A DNA stretch of 64,000 bases from Cenococcum geophilum 1.58. Taxonomy: Eukaryota > Ascomycota > Dothideomycetes > Gloniales > Gloniaceae. The DNA lies in assembly GCA_001692895.1 (NCBI GenBank), contig KV748177.1, forward strand, positions 1,240,001-1,304,000, written 5' to 3'. Below the pieces are notes generated by a model. It had not been told where the DNA came from and searched no databases. It saw only the letters and a program-made list of their open reading frames with translations. The translations under genes were made by a program, and so were the position numbers. Shown here in pieces: positions 1 to 11,079 of the stretch (the first letter of the stretch is position 1; each line of letters opens with the position of its first letter).

Positions 1-3000
1 TATAATGCTGTACTGCGAACTTCCATGTGCCTGTGCTAGGTTCGTATGCGATGAATTCGGTGTCAGTAACCCGCTTCAGACGCTCAATGTGCTTATCAAA
101 TCGGAATCCACGCTTCTCATGAACTGGCAAACGTCCAGCACGAGAACGAGGCCAGGAGTTCTCCAGCGTAATGATAGAAGGGACATTCAAGCCTTTGCCT
201 CGTGGTGGCTTTGGAACTGGAGTGTCTGAACCGTATGCTGTGGCGCTACGGACAGTGAGGCTGACAATTCCATCCATGATCCTATCGATGGGAATATTGG
301 AGAGATCGACATCAGGTTGGAACTCAATCTTTCCAACGCCTTCGCGGCCGACTGCGAATCTAGATACTTTCTTAAGTTGTTGAGGAGTCATGTTCCGCAA
401 TTCTTCGAGGGATGGACGCATCCAGTATTCCCCAGGAACCTGGTCGGTCTGAGTTGAACGGGCTTTCTCCCGAGCGGCAGCGGCAGACTGTGCAGCTGTT
501 GATGGACCAGATGGAGAACCATCTTCAGGAACAACAGCAAGTTCTTTGCCTGTAACTTGCTCCATCTCCGGCCGACTAGGAGCGCCATTGGCTTTGGAGC
601 TGTTGGCAGAAGACCTAGAGGACGAGCGTGAAGACCTTTCATCTGGCTGAGGAGAGGACTCCTCAGTCTCGGTACGAACCAAGGCAGTGCTGGTTGAGCC
701 GTTTGCTGTTGTGCCATTAGTGATACCGTTGGTCTCCGTACCACCAGTGGTGCTTGGATCAAAGCTGACGCTCTTCCTCGTCGAGGTTGGGCTAGCAGCC
801 TCGGCGTCATTTCCGAAAAGAGGTGCCCGAGCAGTAATAGAACGATTGACATTAAGACGCTTCAAGTTCCCAGAAGCAGCAAAAGAGCGGCCATTGTTTG
901 AAAAGGCGCCAGGAGCGAGGATGCTGTCTTCAGGTGTCCAGCCTTGCCGTAGGTTGCTGGTAGAGAAACTCTTTCCGAGCGATCGTCCTAGGCTCCCCCC
1001 ACCCAGTAGACTGGATGAGAAGCCACCCGGGCTAGCATTGCTGACAGCGCTGCCAGGGGTTCCATACGTCGAGTAGGAGAATCCATATCCAGGTCGCTTC
1101 TGTGGTGTAATCAGGCGAGAAGAAGCAGCCGGATTGATCTTGTGCTGTGGTAAGATGGCGTTCTTCTTGACCTTCTGGCTACTTGAGAGAGGAGTAGCGA
1201 GCGGACCGGGACTGGGATTTGGCGTACCGAGGTTGGCGAATAATGCGTCGTTGCCGTATGGGTTGTTATTCAATGAAGTTGTAAGTGACGCCGTTGATTG
1301 GGTGGGGGCAAATAGACTATTATTCATCTGTGGCTGCTGGGGTTGCTGTTGTTGCAGTGAGCCGCCGAACAAGGAGCCGCCTTGGGTCGCATTATTCGTA
1401 GTGTTTTGTCCTAGTGAACCGAAAAGCCCGCTTCCAGTGCCGGTGTTGGATGTGGTGGAAGTGCCGAACAGTGGCTTCTGCTGCTGCTGTTGATTCTGCT
1501 GACCAAAGAGGCCAGGTCCTTGGTTCTGTTGCTGATTCTGGTTGGCATTCAGATTGCCGAACAAGCTGCCGCCAGTGTTTGTGCTTTGAGCGGTATTGCC
1601 AAACAGGCTGGTGCCAGCCGTGGCAGGTTTCTGGCCAAAGAGACCACCGCCTTGTTGCTGAGTGTTAGTATTCCCAAATAGTCCAGTAGACTGCTGGGGT
1701 TGGTTGTTTTGCTGACCGAATAAAGAGGACCCTGTGTTAGCAACCCCTGCATTGCCAAACAACGAAGGCTTCTGCTGTTGCTGCTGGTTATTATTGCCAA
1801 ACCCGCCGAAAAGACTTCCCCCCTGAGTCTGATTCTGCGTTTGTTGGTTCTGTCCGAAACTGCCTCCAAACGGATTGGACTGTGTGTTTTGTTGTTGGTT
1901 GTTGCCGAACGTTGAGGTAGTCGATGTGGCGTTGTTTCCGAACAACCCTCCTCCAGTAGAGGTGTTATTCTGTTGTCCAAAGCCTGTGGTCCCTGTAGTA
2001 CCGAAGCCACCAGTTGTGTTAGTGTTTCCAAATCCTCCGAATGCAGGTTTGTTCTGAGTCTGGTTCTGCTGACCGAAGAGACCACCGCCGGTGTTGCTGG
2101 CACCGAATCCGGTAGACCCGGAACCGAACCCAGTATTGCCGGTGGTGCTACCAAAGAGACCGCCACTAGGTTGGCTGGAAGTAGCAGGTGCGCCGAAAAG
2201 ACCACCTGTAGCAGGTTTCTGACCAAACAATCCTGTCGACCCTGTTGAACCACCTCCAAAGCCGGTGTTGGTGTTGCTTGCACCAAATCCGGTGTTGGTA
2301 TTCGAACTACCGAAAAGGCCACTTCCAGTCGTGGTAGTAGTGTTCGACCCGAACCCAGTGTTTGTATTTGGATTGGTATTGGTGGAGCCAAATCCTCCAA
2401 AACCGGTACTCTGCCCAAAGGCCCCTGCTTGGCCATTTTGATTACCATATCGCCTACCTTGGTTGTAGTCGGCCAGCCTCAACTCTTCCAAAGAGTAGTT
2501 CGTGAAAGGTGGTTGGAAGGTGATGGTCTGATAGAGCGATTGCGAGCTTGCATCTTTCTCAGTAAAGGGTTGAAATGGTGTGCTGGCCGTGCCATTATTC
2601 GGCTGTGGCTGGTTGTTAGAGCCAAAGGGAGAGTTTGAAGACCCAAATCCTGGTGCGGTGGTGGTGTTTGAGCCAAACCCAGTCCCAGTACTAGTCCCAG
2701 CACCGCTGCCGAAAAGACCAGTTGTGCCAGTGGCAGAAGCGCCAAATGTTGGCTTGTTCTGTGCTCCGAAAAGTCCCCCTCCAGTGTTGCCGCTTCCAAA
2801 GCCAGTCGGTGTGTTGTTGGCTGTAGTACCGAAGCCTCCGAATCCTGTAGACCCAGCCGTTGATGTACCACTGCCGAAAAGCCCACCACCGGAGGTAGTT
2901 GTTGATCCAAATGGTTTCGCGCCGAAACCAGTGTTTGTATTGGAGCTACCGAAGCCTAGATTTGAGTTAGAGGTTAGCAACGACTCCGAGCATGAAGACG

Positions 3001-3563
3001 ACAGGCGTGAACCAGAATCCAAGGTCGCAAGCACGCGAAGTGTCGAAAGATAACGATGACATAATTAGTGGGCAGAAAAAATCTTCCAAGCTTGGGTCAT
3101 GCTGAAGCGATAGATATCTGGTAAATTGCGCAGATACCCCGATCCACCGCGAAGGCCCAGGAAGAGTCCGACGAAATGGCGAAACAGAAGGATATAGCTG
3201 GTGTCTTGCTCAAAGCATCGACGTACCTCCAGATCCGAAGCCACCGCCTGTATTTCCAAATAAGCCGCCACCTGAGGTGGTGTTCGACGAGCCAAAGCCA
3301 CCTGTGTTTGACCCAAAGCCTGGATGTCACGGAATGTCGAGTTAACGCCGCTGCTCCGAATCGCCCGATGGCGCTCATCGTCCAGAACGGATTGTTGACC
3401 GTGACGCCAGAACAGAATTGTCATATAGAAAGAAATAAGCCGACTTACCTCCAGTATTGGTGTTGCTTGACCCGAATCCGAAACCGGTACCCTGCTGCTG
3501 CTGCTGCTGCGGTGGCTGGTTGTTGTTGGAGCCAAAGCCGCCGAAGCCGCCAAAACCAGACAT
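1..3563 (-). CDS. Nucleoporin Nup98 (SonB / Nup145N type), partial at the 3' end
   Basis: FG nucleoporin of the nuclear pore. I read three exons on the minus strand: 3563-3449, 3319-3227 and 2955-1, with GT-AG introns; the frame stays open to base 1. The protein starts MSGFGGFGGFG and carries dozens of GLFG/FG repeats separated by N, T, S and Q. Around 2440-2570 lies a GLEBS (Gle2/Rae1-binding) motif, YQTITFQPPFTNYSLEELRL, which identifies Nup98 rather than another FG protein. A Ser/Thr-rich linker (about 420-1400) follows. The region about 1-415 encodes the autoproteolytic domain, beginning MRPSLEELRNMTPQQLKKVS and ending TGTWKFAVQHY at base 2, where Nup98 precursors are cleaved (HF|S). Whether a Nup96 half follows lies outside the window. 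The start is the first ATG before the FG repeats. Highly confident. Confidence 0.95.
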
Positions 3564-4684
3564 TTTGGCGACTTGCTATGGCAGGGTGGGTTGGTGAGTA
3601 GGTCTAGAGGAGTTTGTCCGCAGAAGATTGTCGATTAGGAAGTTATGAGAGGTGGGAGGTGGATGGTGGGAAAAAAAAGCGTTTTGAAGATTCGCGACAC
3701 AACGCGCCAAGAGTTGCGCTGGGAATCGAGGAAGAGAAACGCTGTAAGCGCAGCGTCACTAACAATGGCAGAAGTAGAGAAGAATGAGAGCTCGATTCGC
3801 CGATAGAGCGACGGGAACGAGGAATTAAATAGCCGTCATGAAGGAGGGAAAGAGAGACGGAGCTGGGCTGCGAAGGAATAGGATGAGTTGGTAGAGCAGA
3901 GGAGGCGAGCTTTAGATTTGGGGGGTGAATTCACGTCACGTGGATCAGCTGGTCGACCCTTCGTTGTCTAAGCCACGGGATAAACTGCCCTACAAACCAA
4001 TTATTAAGCTTTCTGTCCGTAGGTGCAATCAACGCAGCCAATGCAGCCAGCCAGTTGAAGGGCTCTCAGCTTTATCCCACTGCTGTGCTGGCTGCCTGCC
4101 GGCTGCCTGCCCTACTTTTCTTTCTGCCTGTTGCTGCCTGCCGAAAAACACACGGAAAGAGTCTCTGAGCCTCAACCAGAGTGGTTCGACTGCAACTCAT
4201 GAAACACTTTAACCCTTGGCAGATCTTCTAGGCCTTGTCTACGTTCCAAAAAGCTTCGTCTTTACGCGAAATATGCCAGGCTACCATCAGGCACTCGTCC
4301 CCATCAAGGCTTGTGGCGGATTTTGTGGTCTTTAGTATGAATTTCAGGTGATGAGTCGGACTATAATGAATTACAGCCGTCTAGCTCCGCGTAAAGAGTC
4401 ACGCTGTGCTGAAAGTTGTGCGCACAGTTCGAAGGCGCAGCAAAATCCTGTTCCCCCTCCCTCTGGTAGCAAAAGCTGGGAATATCAATTCCGTCCGCTT
4501 CCGTCCTAGCCGCGAAACGAAACGGCTCTAGACGAGCGCCAAGATTCACGAGAATCGCGATCACCCAGAAACGCGTTCTCACACCAGGCCAGGATTCGGA
4601 AACCAGCGTATCTTGACCACTTTTCCGGCCCTCAACATCTATCCAGCGAGCACCCCCTTCCACAACAGGCGCTCTCCCCACTCA
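3564..4684. other. Divergent promoter region between Nup98 and centrin genes
   Basis: 1.1 kb without a supportable gene. It must hold the 5' regions of the divergent Nup98 (-) and centrin (+) genes. About 4090-4142 contains an imperfect CTGCCTGC/GGCTGCCTGCC repeat, an A-run occurs at 3671-3678, and short open frames here show no family resemblance. Confidence 0.6.
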
Positions 4685-5506
4685 ATGGCCACCTCTTCCA
4701 ATCACCCGACTTTCCCTTCCCGACCCTACACCGGTCTCGGTCGCGCTGGCGCATCCACTTCCGCACAGCAGAACACGTTTAACACGCCCGCCGGCTTCGG
4801 CAGCGCCGCGACAACGACGCAACAGCACCGCGAGGCGCAGCGGATAGAGCGCGAGCGAGCCGACCGCGCTGAGCGGGAACGCACGGAGCGGGCGGGGCAA
4901 AACCAGCTCGCGGAGCTGAGTGAAGAGCAGCGGGAAGAGATCAACGAAGCCGTAAGAGCTCCCTATCCTACTATCCCTCCCGCCAATTTCGCCTGCCCAC
5001 CCGGAAACCTCGACAGCAATCCTAACTAACTCATCCAGTTTGCCCTCTTCGACCTCGACAAAGACGGCCACATCGACTACCACGAGCTCAAAGTCGCCAT
5101 GAAAGCGCTCGGCTTCGATCTCCCAAAGCAAGAAATCCTCTCAATCCTGCAAACCCACGGCGTGCCATCCCCGACCTCCCCCCCGAACAACTCCAAAACG
5201 AAGTCATCTCAACCTCAGTCCGCGTTCCCGACGCCGCCGCGCCTCTTGCTGCCGTTGCAGGCCTTCCAGACGCTCATGGCGAGCCGCATCCTCGCGCGCG
5301 ATCCAACAGAGGAAATTCTGCGGGCATTTGACCTGTTTGATGAGGGCGGGAAGGGCAAGATTTCGCTGCAAGATTTGAGGCGCGTGGCTAGAGAGTTAGG
5401 GGAGGGTTTGCAGGAGGAGGAGCTAGTGGCTATGATTGAAGAGTTTGACATGGATGGGGATGGAGCGATTAGTAAGGAGGAGTTCGTTGCCATCTGTTTG
5501 GGATAA
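4685..5506 (+). CDS. cdc31: Centrin (Cdc31-type EF-hand protein)
   Basis: Calcium-binding centrin, a component of the spindle pole body half-bridge and also linked to mRNA export and DNA repair complexes. Exon 1 is 4685-4951, exon 2 is 5039-5506, with intron GTAAGA...CATCCAG; 244 aa. Residues 1-75 are a low-complexity, Arg/Glu-rich N-terminal extension (probably helical). EF-hand 1 reads [16 protein letters not shown]-hand 2 is replaced by a Ser/Pro/Gln-rich insert, so calcium binding is lost there. Then come the centrin signature [20 protein letters not shown], a degenerate EF-hand 3 ([13 protein letters not shown]) and a canonical EF-hand 4 ([13 protein letters not shown]). It is longer than the usual ~170 aa because of the N-terminal extension and the insert. 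It converges on the complex I gene, stops 357 bp apart. Confidence 0.93.
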
Positions 5507-5863
5507 GCATGCTGCCTTCTATTAGTATGAATTTGGTTATTGCATTTGGAAAGGGGTTTTTGGTGTACCACTTGGCGGCATTTAGGCCTGGAGCTGTTGA
5601 ACGGTTCTCTGGTAATGGCGTTACGGGAAAGGTGGATGCAAGATTGATTTCCACGTTCAAGGTGCATTTGGGCGGAGTCTGGGATGGAGGGCATTTTCGC
5701 AAGCACCTTGATTCCCTAATCACGTATTTCAAAGTACTCATTATTGGCGGATGAGCAATTCCAAAAAGAAGTCTTTTCACTGAGATAACTATGCACAATT
5801 CAGCGACCAGACTTAGAATCACAAAAGAAACACAAGTCATTGTACATTATTCTTGTCCTTCAA

Positions 5864-7493
5864 CTACTGTCCCGGCGCAATTAGTAGTCCCTTCTTAGCC
5901 GCATCATGATCCCAGCCTCCCGCCAATGCCTCACCACCGGTCTTCTGCGCATGGTCCCTCACTCGTGCCTCCAGCTCTGGCCTAAAATGTCTGATCAGAC
6001 CCTGCAAAGGCCAAGCAAAAGCCTCGCCCAGCGCGCAGATAGTATGCCCCTCAACCTGCTTAGTCAACTCCTGTAACATGTCGATCTCACGTTCCCTTGC
6101 CATGCCCTTCTCAAAACGCTGCATGATCTGGTGCGTCCACTTCGAGCCCTCTCGGCAGGGTGTGCACTGACCGCATGATTCGTGGTGGTAGAACTTAGCG
6201 AGGCGGGTAATGGCGCGGACGACGTCGGTTGACTTGTCCATGACGATGACGGCGGCAGTTCCAAGACCAGACTGGGAATCCTTAAGCGCGTCGAAATCCA
6301 TGAGCTGGTCGTTGCAGATGTGAGCAGGCAGGATTGGGGTGGAGCTGCCACCTGGAATGACGGCTTTTAAGTTATCCCAACCGCCGCGCACACCACCACA
6401 GTGCTTGTCGATTAACTCACGGAGAGGAATGCTCATTTCTTCTTCGACAGTGCAGGGGTTGTTGACATGACCTGAAATGCAGAAGAGCTTAGTTCCCGAA
6501 TTGCGCTCGCGACCAAAGGAGCTGAACCAGCTACCACCTCGTCGGCAGATGGTAGGGGCGACAGCGACGGTTTCAACGTTGGCGACTGTCGAGGGGCATC
6601 CAAAGAGACCGACAGCGGCAGGGAACGGGGGCTTAAGGCGTGGTTTGCCCGGCTTGCCTTCCAGAGATTCGATGAGAGAGGTTTCCTCGCCACAGACATA
6701 TGCACCCATACCACGGTGGATGTAGATATCAAAGTCGTATCCCGACCCGCAAGCATTTTTACCGATAAGACCAGCTTGGTATGCTTCCTGGATCGCGCGT
6801 TGAAGGACCGTAGCTTCTTGGTAGAATTCTCCTCGAATATAGATGTATGCAGCGGTACAGTTCATGGCGCGACCGGCGACGAGGCAGCCTTCAACGAGCT
6901 TGTGTGGGTCTTTACGCATGATTTCGCGGTCTTTGCAGGTGCCAGGCTCGCCCTCATCAGCATTGACGACCAGATAGCGGGGTTTGGTATCCTTATCCCA
7001 GTCCTTGAAGTTCATGAATGACTATTATTGTCAGTCTGCATCAAATTGAAGCTTTCTCGGGAATATCTTACCCATTTCAGTCCTGAGGGAAACCCAGCAC
7101 CACCTCTACCTCGGAGGCCGGAAGCTTTGATCTCAGAAATAATCTAAATCGTATTATCAGCAAAATTTCAGTTTCCCGCATCTTTAAAATTTGAAGACGA
7201 ACCCAATCATGGCCCTTCAGTAGAATTTCCTTAGTCTTATACCAATCGCCATACTTCATGGCACTCTTCAAGTCCGCTCCATGGTGTTCGTAAAGGTTCT
7301 GGAATATCCTATCCCGATCCTTCAGCCCTCCATATGTCCTCTTCGGTGCACCCTCTTGGACGGTAGCGAATGTCCTGTTTTGCGGTAATGAGGATGTGGC
7401 GGTAGAGAGACGTGATACTGCAGTGGCGGACGGAAGGACGCGGTGAGAGACAGCGCACAGCGATTGAGGCGAGGGAGCATGCCTTGGGAGCAT
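5864..7493 (-). CDS. nuo51: NADH:ubiquinone oxidoreductase 51 kDa subunit (complex I, NDUFV1)
   Basis: Flavoprotein subunit of mitochondrial complex I: it binds NADH and FMN and passes electrons to cluster N3. Exons are 7493-7203, 7143-7072 and 7021-5864 (506 aa). Intron 1 has a less common donor, GTTCGT; intron 2 has GTAAGA. The N terminus ([19 protein letters not shown]) looks like a mitochondrial presequence. The ATG at 7493 has an ACCATG context and is preferred over upstream in-frame ATGs. Visible motifs are the nucleotide-binding loop [16 protein letters not shown] (spliced across intron 2), the FMN motif [13 protein letters not shown], and [4Fe-4S] ligands in [12 protein letters not shown] (Cys 404, 407, 410) with Cys450 in HTICALGEA. 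Length matches the family. Presence of this subunit excludes Saccharomyces-type yeasts. Confidence 0.96.
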
Positions 7494-8504
7494 GGTGACC
7501 AAGACGCCTCGTGATTCTGTAGGAATTGATGCCTGTCTGGCTTCCTTGCGAGCGTAATCGAGGTTGGTGTGGCGGCTGAACGTCTCGATGGTGTTTCGGG
7601 ATGGCGATGGAAAGAGCTTGGCGGCAAATGTGATTCGCTGGCTATCAACTTCAACCCGAGTCCACTCCATCATTAACACCCAGGATATCAACAGTCAACT
7701 CGAAAATATCCGTAAGAGCATCAAAAACATAGAACATTATTGGCATGACCTGAAGCCTGAGAAACTAATATCAACGTTAATCTATCATGGTAATTGTTCC
7801 AGGCCTGGCTTCACTCCCTCAAATCTACTCTCATCTCGTCACATCAATTCACCAAATTCTTCAACTTGAAAATCTCAGACTTATTTTCTGGCGAATCCGC
7901 TGTTGCAATTTCCAGGGGTATTTTACTTTTGCAACCTCCACCAATTCATTCCCCACACGTTCCCACACATCTACGCTAGCAACGGTGCATCTTCCTTTCA
8001 ATTCTCGCAGTCCTCAACGGAAGCCCTCCATTCATGACCTCATCAAAATCCGAAATTGTCTCTCCTTAAAGCACACTACCTCCTTGCCCCTCCGCTACTA
8101 ACATTTGGATTTCCACGAGCCCTCTGCAATAATCAGAACGGCCCCACCCGCTTTTCCTAACCAGGTCTCATCTTCTCTTCTCATCTGTCCCACTCTCTTT
8201 AGTGGATGCTCGTGCAGCATCCCAGATTCTTCCTATCAAGCATTCCTTAAATCACTTTCTACCTGTATTATCATTGAAATAATTCCGTCGACTTTCCATA
8301 TATTTTCATGTGAGTATTCACACCATTGCTGAAACTTTGGGTTATCCGTTCATGAGCCCTCCTTAGAATCGCTATGGGTCATGTCTATTAAACTGCAGAA
8401 CCTTCAATGAAGAAAGGCCACTGAAGGGGGTTGTCTCTTCAAAAAGCTCGTTTGCGCATGAACGTACCCAACTATCTAAAGTCACTAACAAATCTAACCA
8501 CAAC
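7494..8504. other. Intergenic, divergent promoter region
   Basis: About 1 kb between the complex I gene (-) and the AT-hook gene (+). The 7950-8330 part is pyrimidine-rich on the plus strand, typical of fungal leaders. No open frame with family resemblance was seen. Confidence 0.55.
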
Positions 8505-9680
8505 ATGTGTAGTAATTCTAAGGATTTTAATTTTGCAAGACTTGAGGACAAGATGCCAAAAACCTCCCCGACACCTCGTCCAAAGCCTGCGCTTCTACCT
8601 CCCGTACGCCCAATGATGTGGGACGGCAAGGTTGAGCGTGCCATCTGGCGTCCCGGCGACGGAAACGGAGATCCCAACGTAGAACTTTTCGAAAAATCAC
8701 AGTACCTTGGGAGGGGGCACCCGACCTGGAAGCTATTTGCAGGGGATGTTCCCGAAGACATCACCATTGGCGAAAACGAGCCTCCCCGATATGTCTACCT
8801 TGATGACAAAGCCGCCTACGCAATATTGAATTCCAGCGCATATACCAACCGTGAGAAACAGTTATATTGGGGCATGGACTACAACAATTCGGGGCGCATG
8901 AAGCGAGGAAGGCCGAACCGAGGCCGCCCAGCATACAAGGACGACAATCAAACAACTTTTGCCAGTGCCACTCAACCAGGCAGATTCCCGGACTATGTCT
9001 TCACTGGGGAGACTGCAGAATCGCGAGCACCTACAACACGTAAGAAAAAGACGAAGGCGGAAGCAACGGCAGATCTGATCAAGCAGTACGTCGAAAAGCA
9101 GCAGGCTCTCGGGTTACCAGTCGAACTTCCATCCGGACTTGGAGACGCTCTGGAATCCGAGGGACACGGGTCGCCATCCAACTCCACCGATGACACTGCA
9201 CCGCCGAACACCACCATGGGCGATGTTGGATCCGCCACCCTGCGAGCCAAATTAGTTGTAGTAGACAAGTCAGCAGATTCGCTCTCCGAATCCTCAAAGC
9301 GCCCACAAAGGGATTCTAACACTGCAGAGGCTCATTCGGACCCTCCAAACGATGCTCGAAAGCGTCAAAGGATGAGTCATGTGGTAACATCAGTGCACAG
9401 CCGAATCGAAGCTTTCAAGACAGAGCTTGATTCTCTCTACAAGGAACTGAACGATGCTGAGGGCGACATGGAAAGATTCAATGAAGACATGAGGCTCCGC
9501 CGCAAAGGCTTAGCCGGGAAGCTGAAAGCCCAGGGTAGTATTATCCACAGAGCTAACGACTACCGCATCCAGGTCTGGGAGCGTCAGGCCGAGCTCATGG
9601 CTCGTATATCGGGAAAGGGAAAGATTATTCGCTCACTAGAGCAGTTTAGGGAAGTTATCAACGGAGAAGCAACCGGTTAG
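8505..9680 (+). CDS. Uncharacterised protein with paired AT-hook-like motif and C-terminal coiled coil
   Basis: Intronless frame of 391 codons; I do not recognise the family. The start may be ATG 8505 or the in-frame ATG 8553 (MPKTSPTPRPKPALLPP), which has the more usual context. The N-terminal 100 residues are a compact, Trp/Gly/Pro-rich segment (MMWDGKVERAIWRPGDG...). Around residues 127-140 is MKRGRPNRGRPAYK, two overlapping GRP cores as in AT-hooks, which suggests a nuclear DNA-associated protein (inference). A basic RKKKTK patch and a disordered Ser/Thr/Asp region follow. The last ~100 residues (from SVHSRIEAFKTELDSLYKEL) are strongly helical and likely coiled coil. It could be a chromatin or kinetochore accessory factor; function unknown. 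Confidence 0.7.
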   Translation: MCSNSKDFNFARLEDKMPKTSPTPRPKPALLPPVRPMMWDGKVERAIWRPGDGNGDPNVELFEKSQYLGRGHPTWKLFAGDVPEDITIGENEPPRYVYLDDKAAYAILNSSAYTNREKQLYWGMDYNNSGRMKRGRPNRGRPAYKDDNQTTFASATQPGRFPDYVFTGETAESRAPTTRKKKTKAEATADLIKQYVEKQQALGLPVELPSGLGDALESEGHGSPSNSTDDTAPPNTTMGDVGSATLRAKLVVVDKSADSLSESSKRPQRDSNTAEAHSDPPNDARKRQRMSHVVTSVHSRIEAFKTELDSLYKELNDAEGDMERFNEDMRLRRKGLAGKLKAQGSIIHRANDYRIQVWERQAELMARISGKGKIIRSLEQFREVINGEATG

Positions 9681-11079
9681 TTTGTAAAGCTTTCAATCAA
9701 AAAGCTTGGAAAGGCTCTCGAGGATGTTGGAATCAAAAACACTACACATTCAGCGTGTACAAGCAACTCGTAGATGCCTTTTCTAGTAATAAATATCATT
9801 AGCTAACTACAGGATGTAGGAAAGCAAAATCGAGAGACGAAGCGCTTTGTGCTGAACTTCGATTTCGCGAATCACATACGTAGTCAATCGGAAGACCCAG
9901 CTGAGCAGATGCCGCATGAACCTATGGAGGCTACCTGACGAACCTGCTACTCGGGGCTCAGCTACGTAGGTCCTGACCATCTCCAGCCACTGGAGCTGGC
10001 GCTAATTCAGACTTTGCATACGAATGTCAACGGAGTTTAGATCGTCAGGAAATTTGCATGAAGGGGCGAGGTCTTAAGTTTGAGTTGAAGGAGTGTGTTG
10101 ATCGGAACAACGAAGCTGTGGGAGGAGCAGTAATTGGTGGCTGTTCGAAAGGTTCTGAATGTCTCCAACACCTTATGACTATACCCAACAACAATCCTAT
10201 CCTACAACGACTTGTTCCAGAGCTCCCTTTGTCTTCTATCCCCTCGCGTATATTCCCTTCCTTTCTCACTACAATAATCAACCTGACTACCTCCCCCATT
10301 TCACTACTCTTCTCTTCCTTAATTTCAAGGTGCGGATTGCCCGCGGTTTTGATGAATTCTCTGAACCTCTCAGCTACCCAGGTACTTGCGTAGACAGCCC
10401 AAGAATCACTTTGCATTGCGTGTAGATGGCTCTAGACGTTTGGCTCTCTGGGCTTTACAACTTCACAATTCGATAGATAGGAATTGAATCACATCAACGG
10501 CTTTCCTACTAAGACTTTCTATATGACCATTTCCACTCTGCCGGTGTTTTCACACACTTCACCTTCACTAAATATAGTGAGATGAAAGGGAGCTTCAACA
10601 AGTTCGTAAAAAACAACCCCAATTCCTTTAGAGTTGCTGAAGCTATCTACATACCCCGTAATTTTGGAGTCTTTCCTTAAAATTGGTCTATGAGTACATA
10701 CGGCCTGAGCCTAATCATTTTTCGTGGGTTGGAGATCCTAAAATCCGGAGGCCCCGGAATCAATGGAGATTGTATAATTTCAAAAACTTTGAAATAATAT
10801 ACGCAGAGCCTCACAAACACAAATTTTGAAGCATTGATCTCAGAGCAATCCGGTGGCATATTCCATTATCTACCGTACGTGGCTACCTACACTAAAAGTC
10901 TCCATGAGTCCACATCGTCCAGTTCCAGTTGTGTCCTGTAACCTGCATCCGCTAAAACATTTCCTTTATGCTATGCCAATATTCTCCTCTCCCACCAGAG
11001 TTCAACACACTGCAATCCCCTCCTATCCTCAATTACTCCTCACCAAAGCCCTCGCTCCCCTACAATAAACCAGTCCTAC
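9681..11079. other. Intergenic, nothing recognisable
   Basis: 1.4 kb with only short overlapping open frames on both strands (for example 10045-10416) that lack codon bias or motifs. It holds the 3' end of the AT-hook gene and the 3' side of the minus-strand F-box-like gene. Confidence 0.5.

Noticed and set aside
1549-2448. 299-codon minus-strand open frame
   Set aside because: It is an alternate frame of the Nup98 FG-repeat exon; the FG frame is continuous and carries the GLEBS motif.
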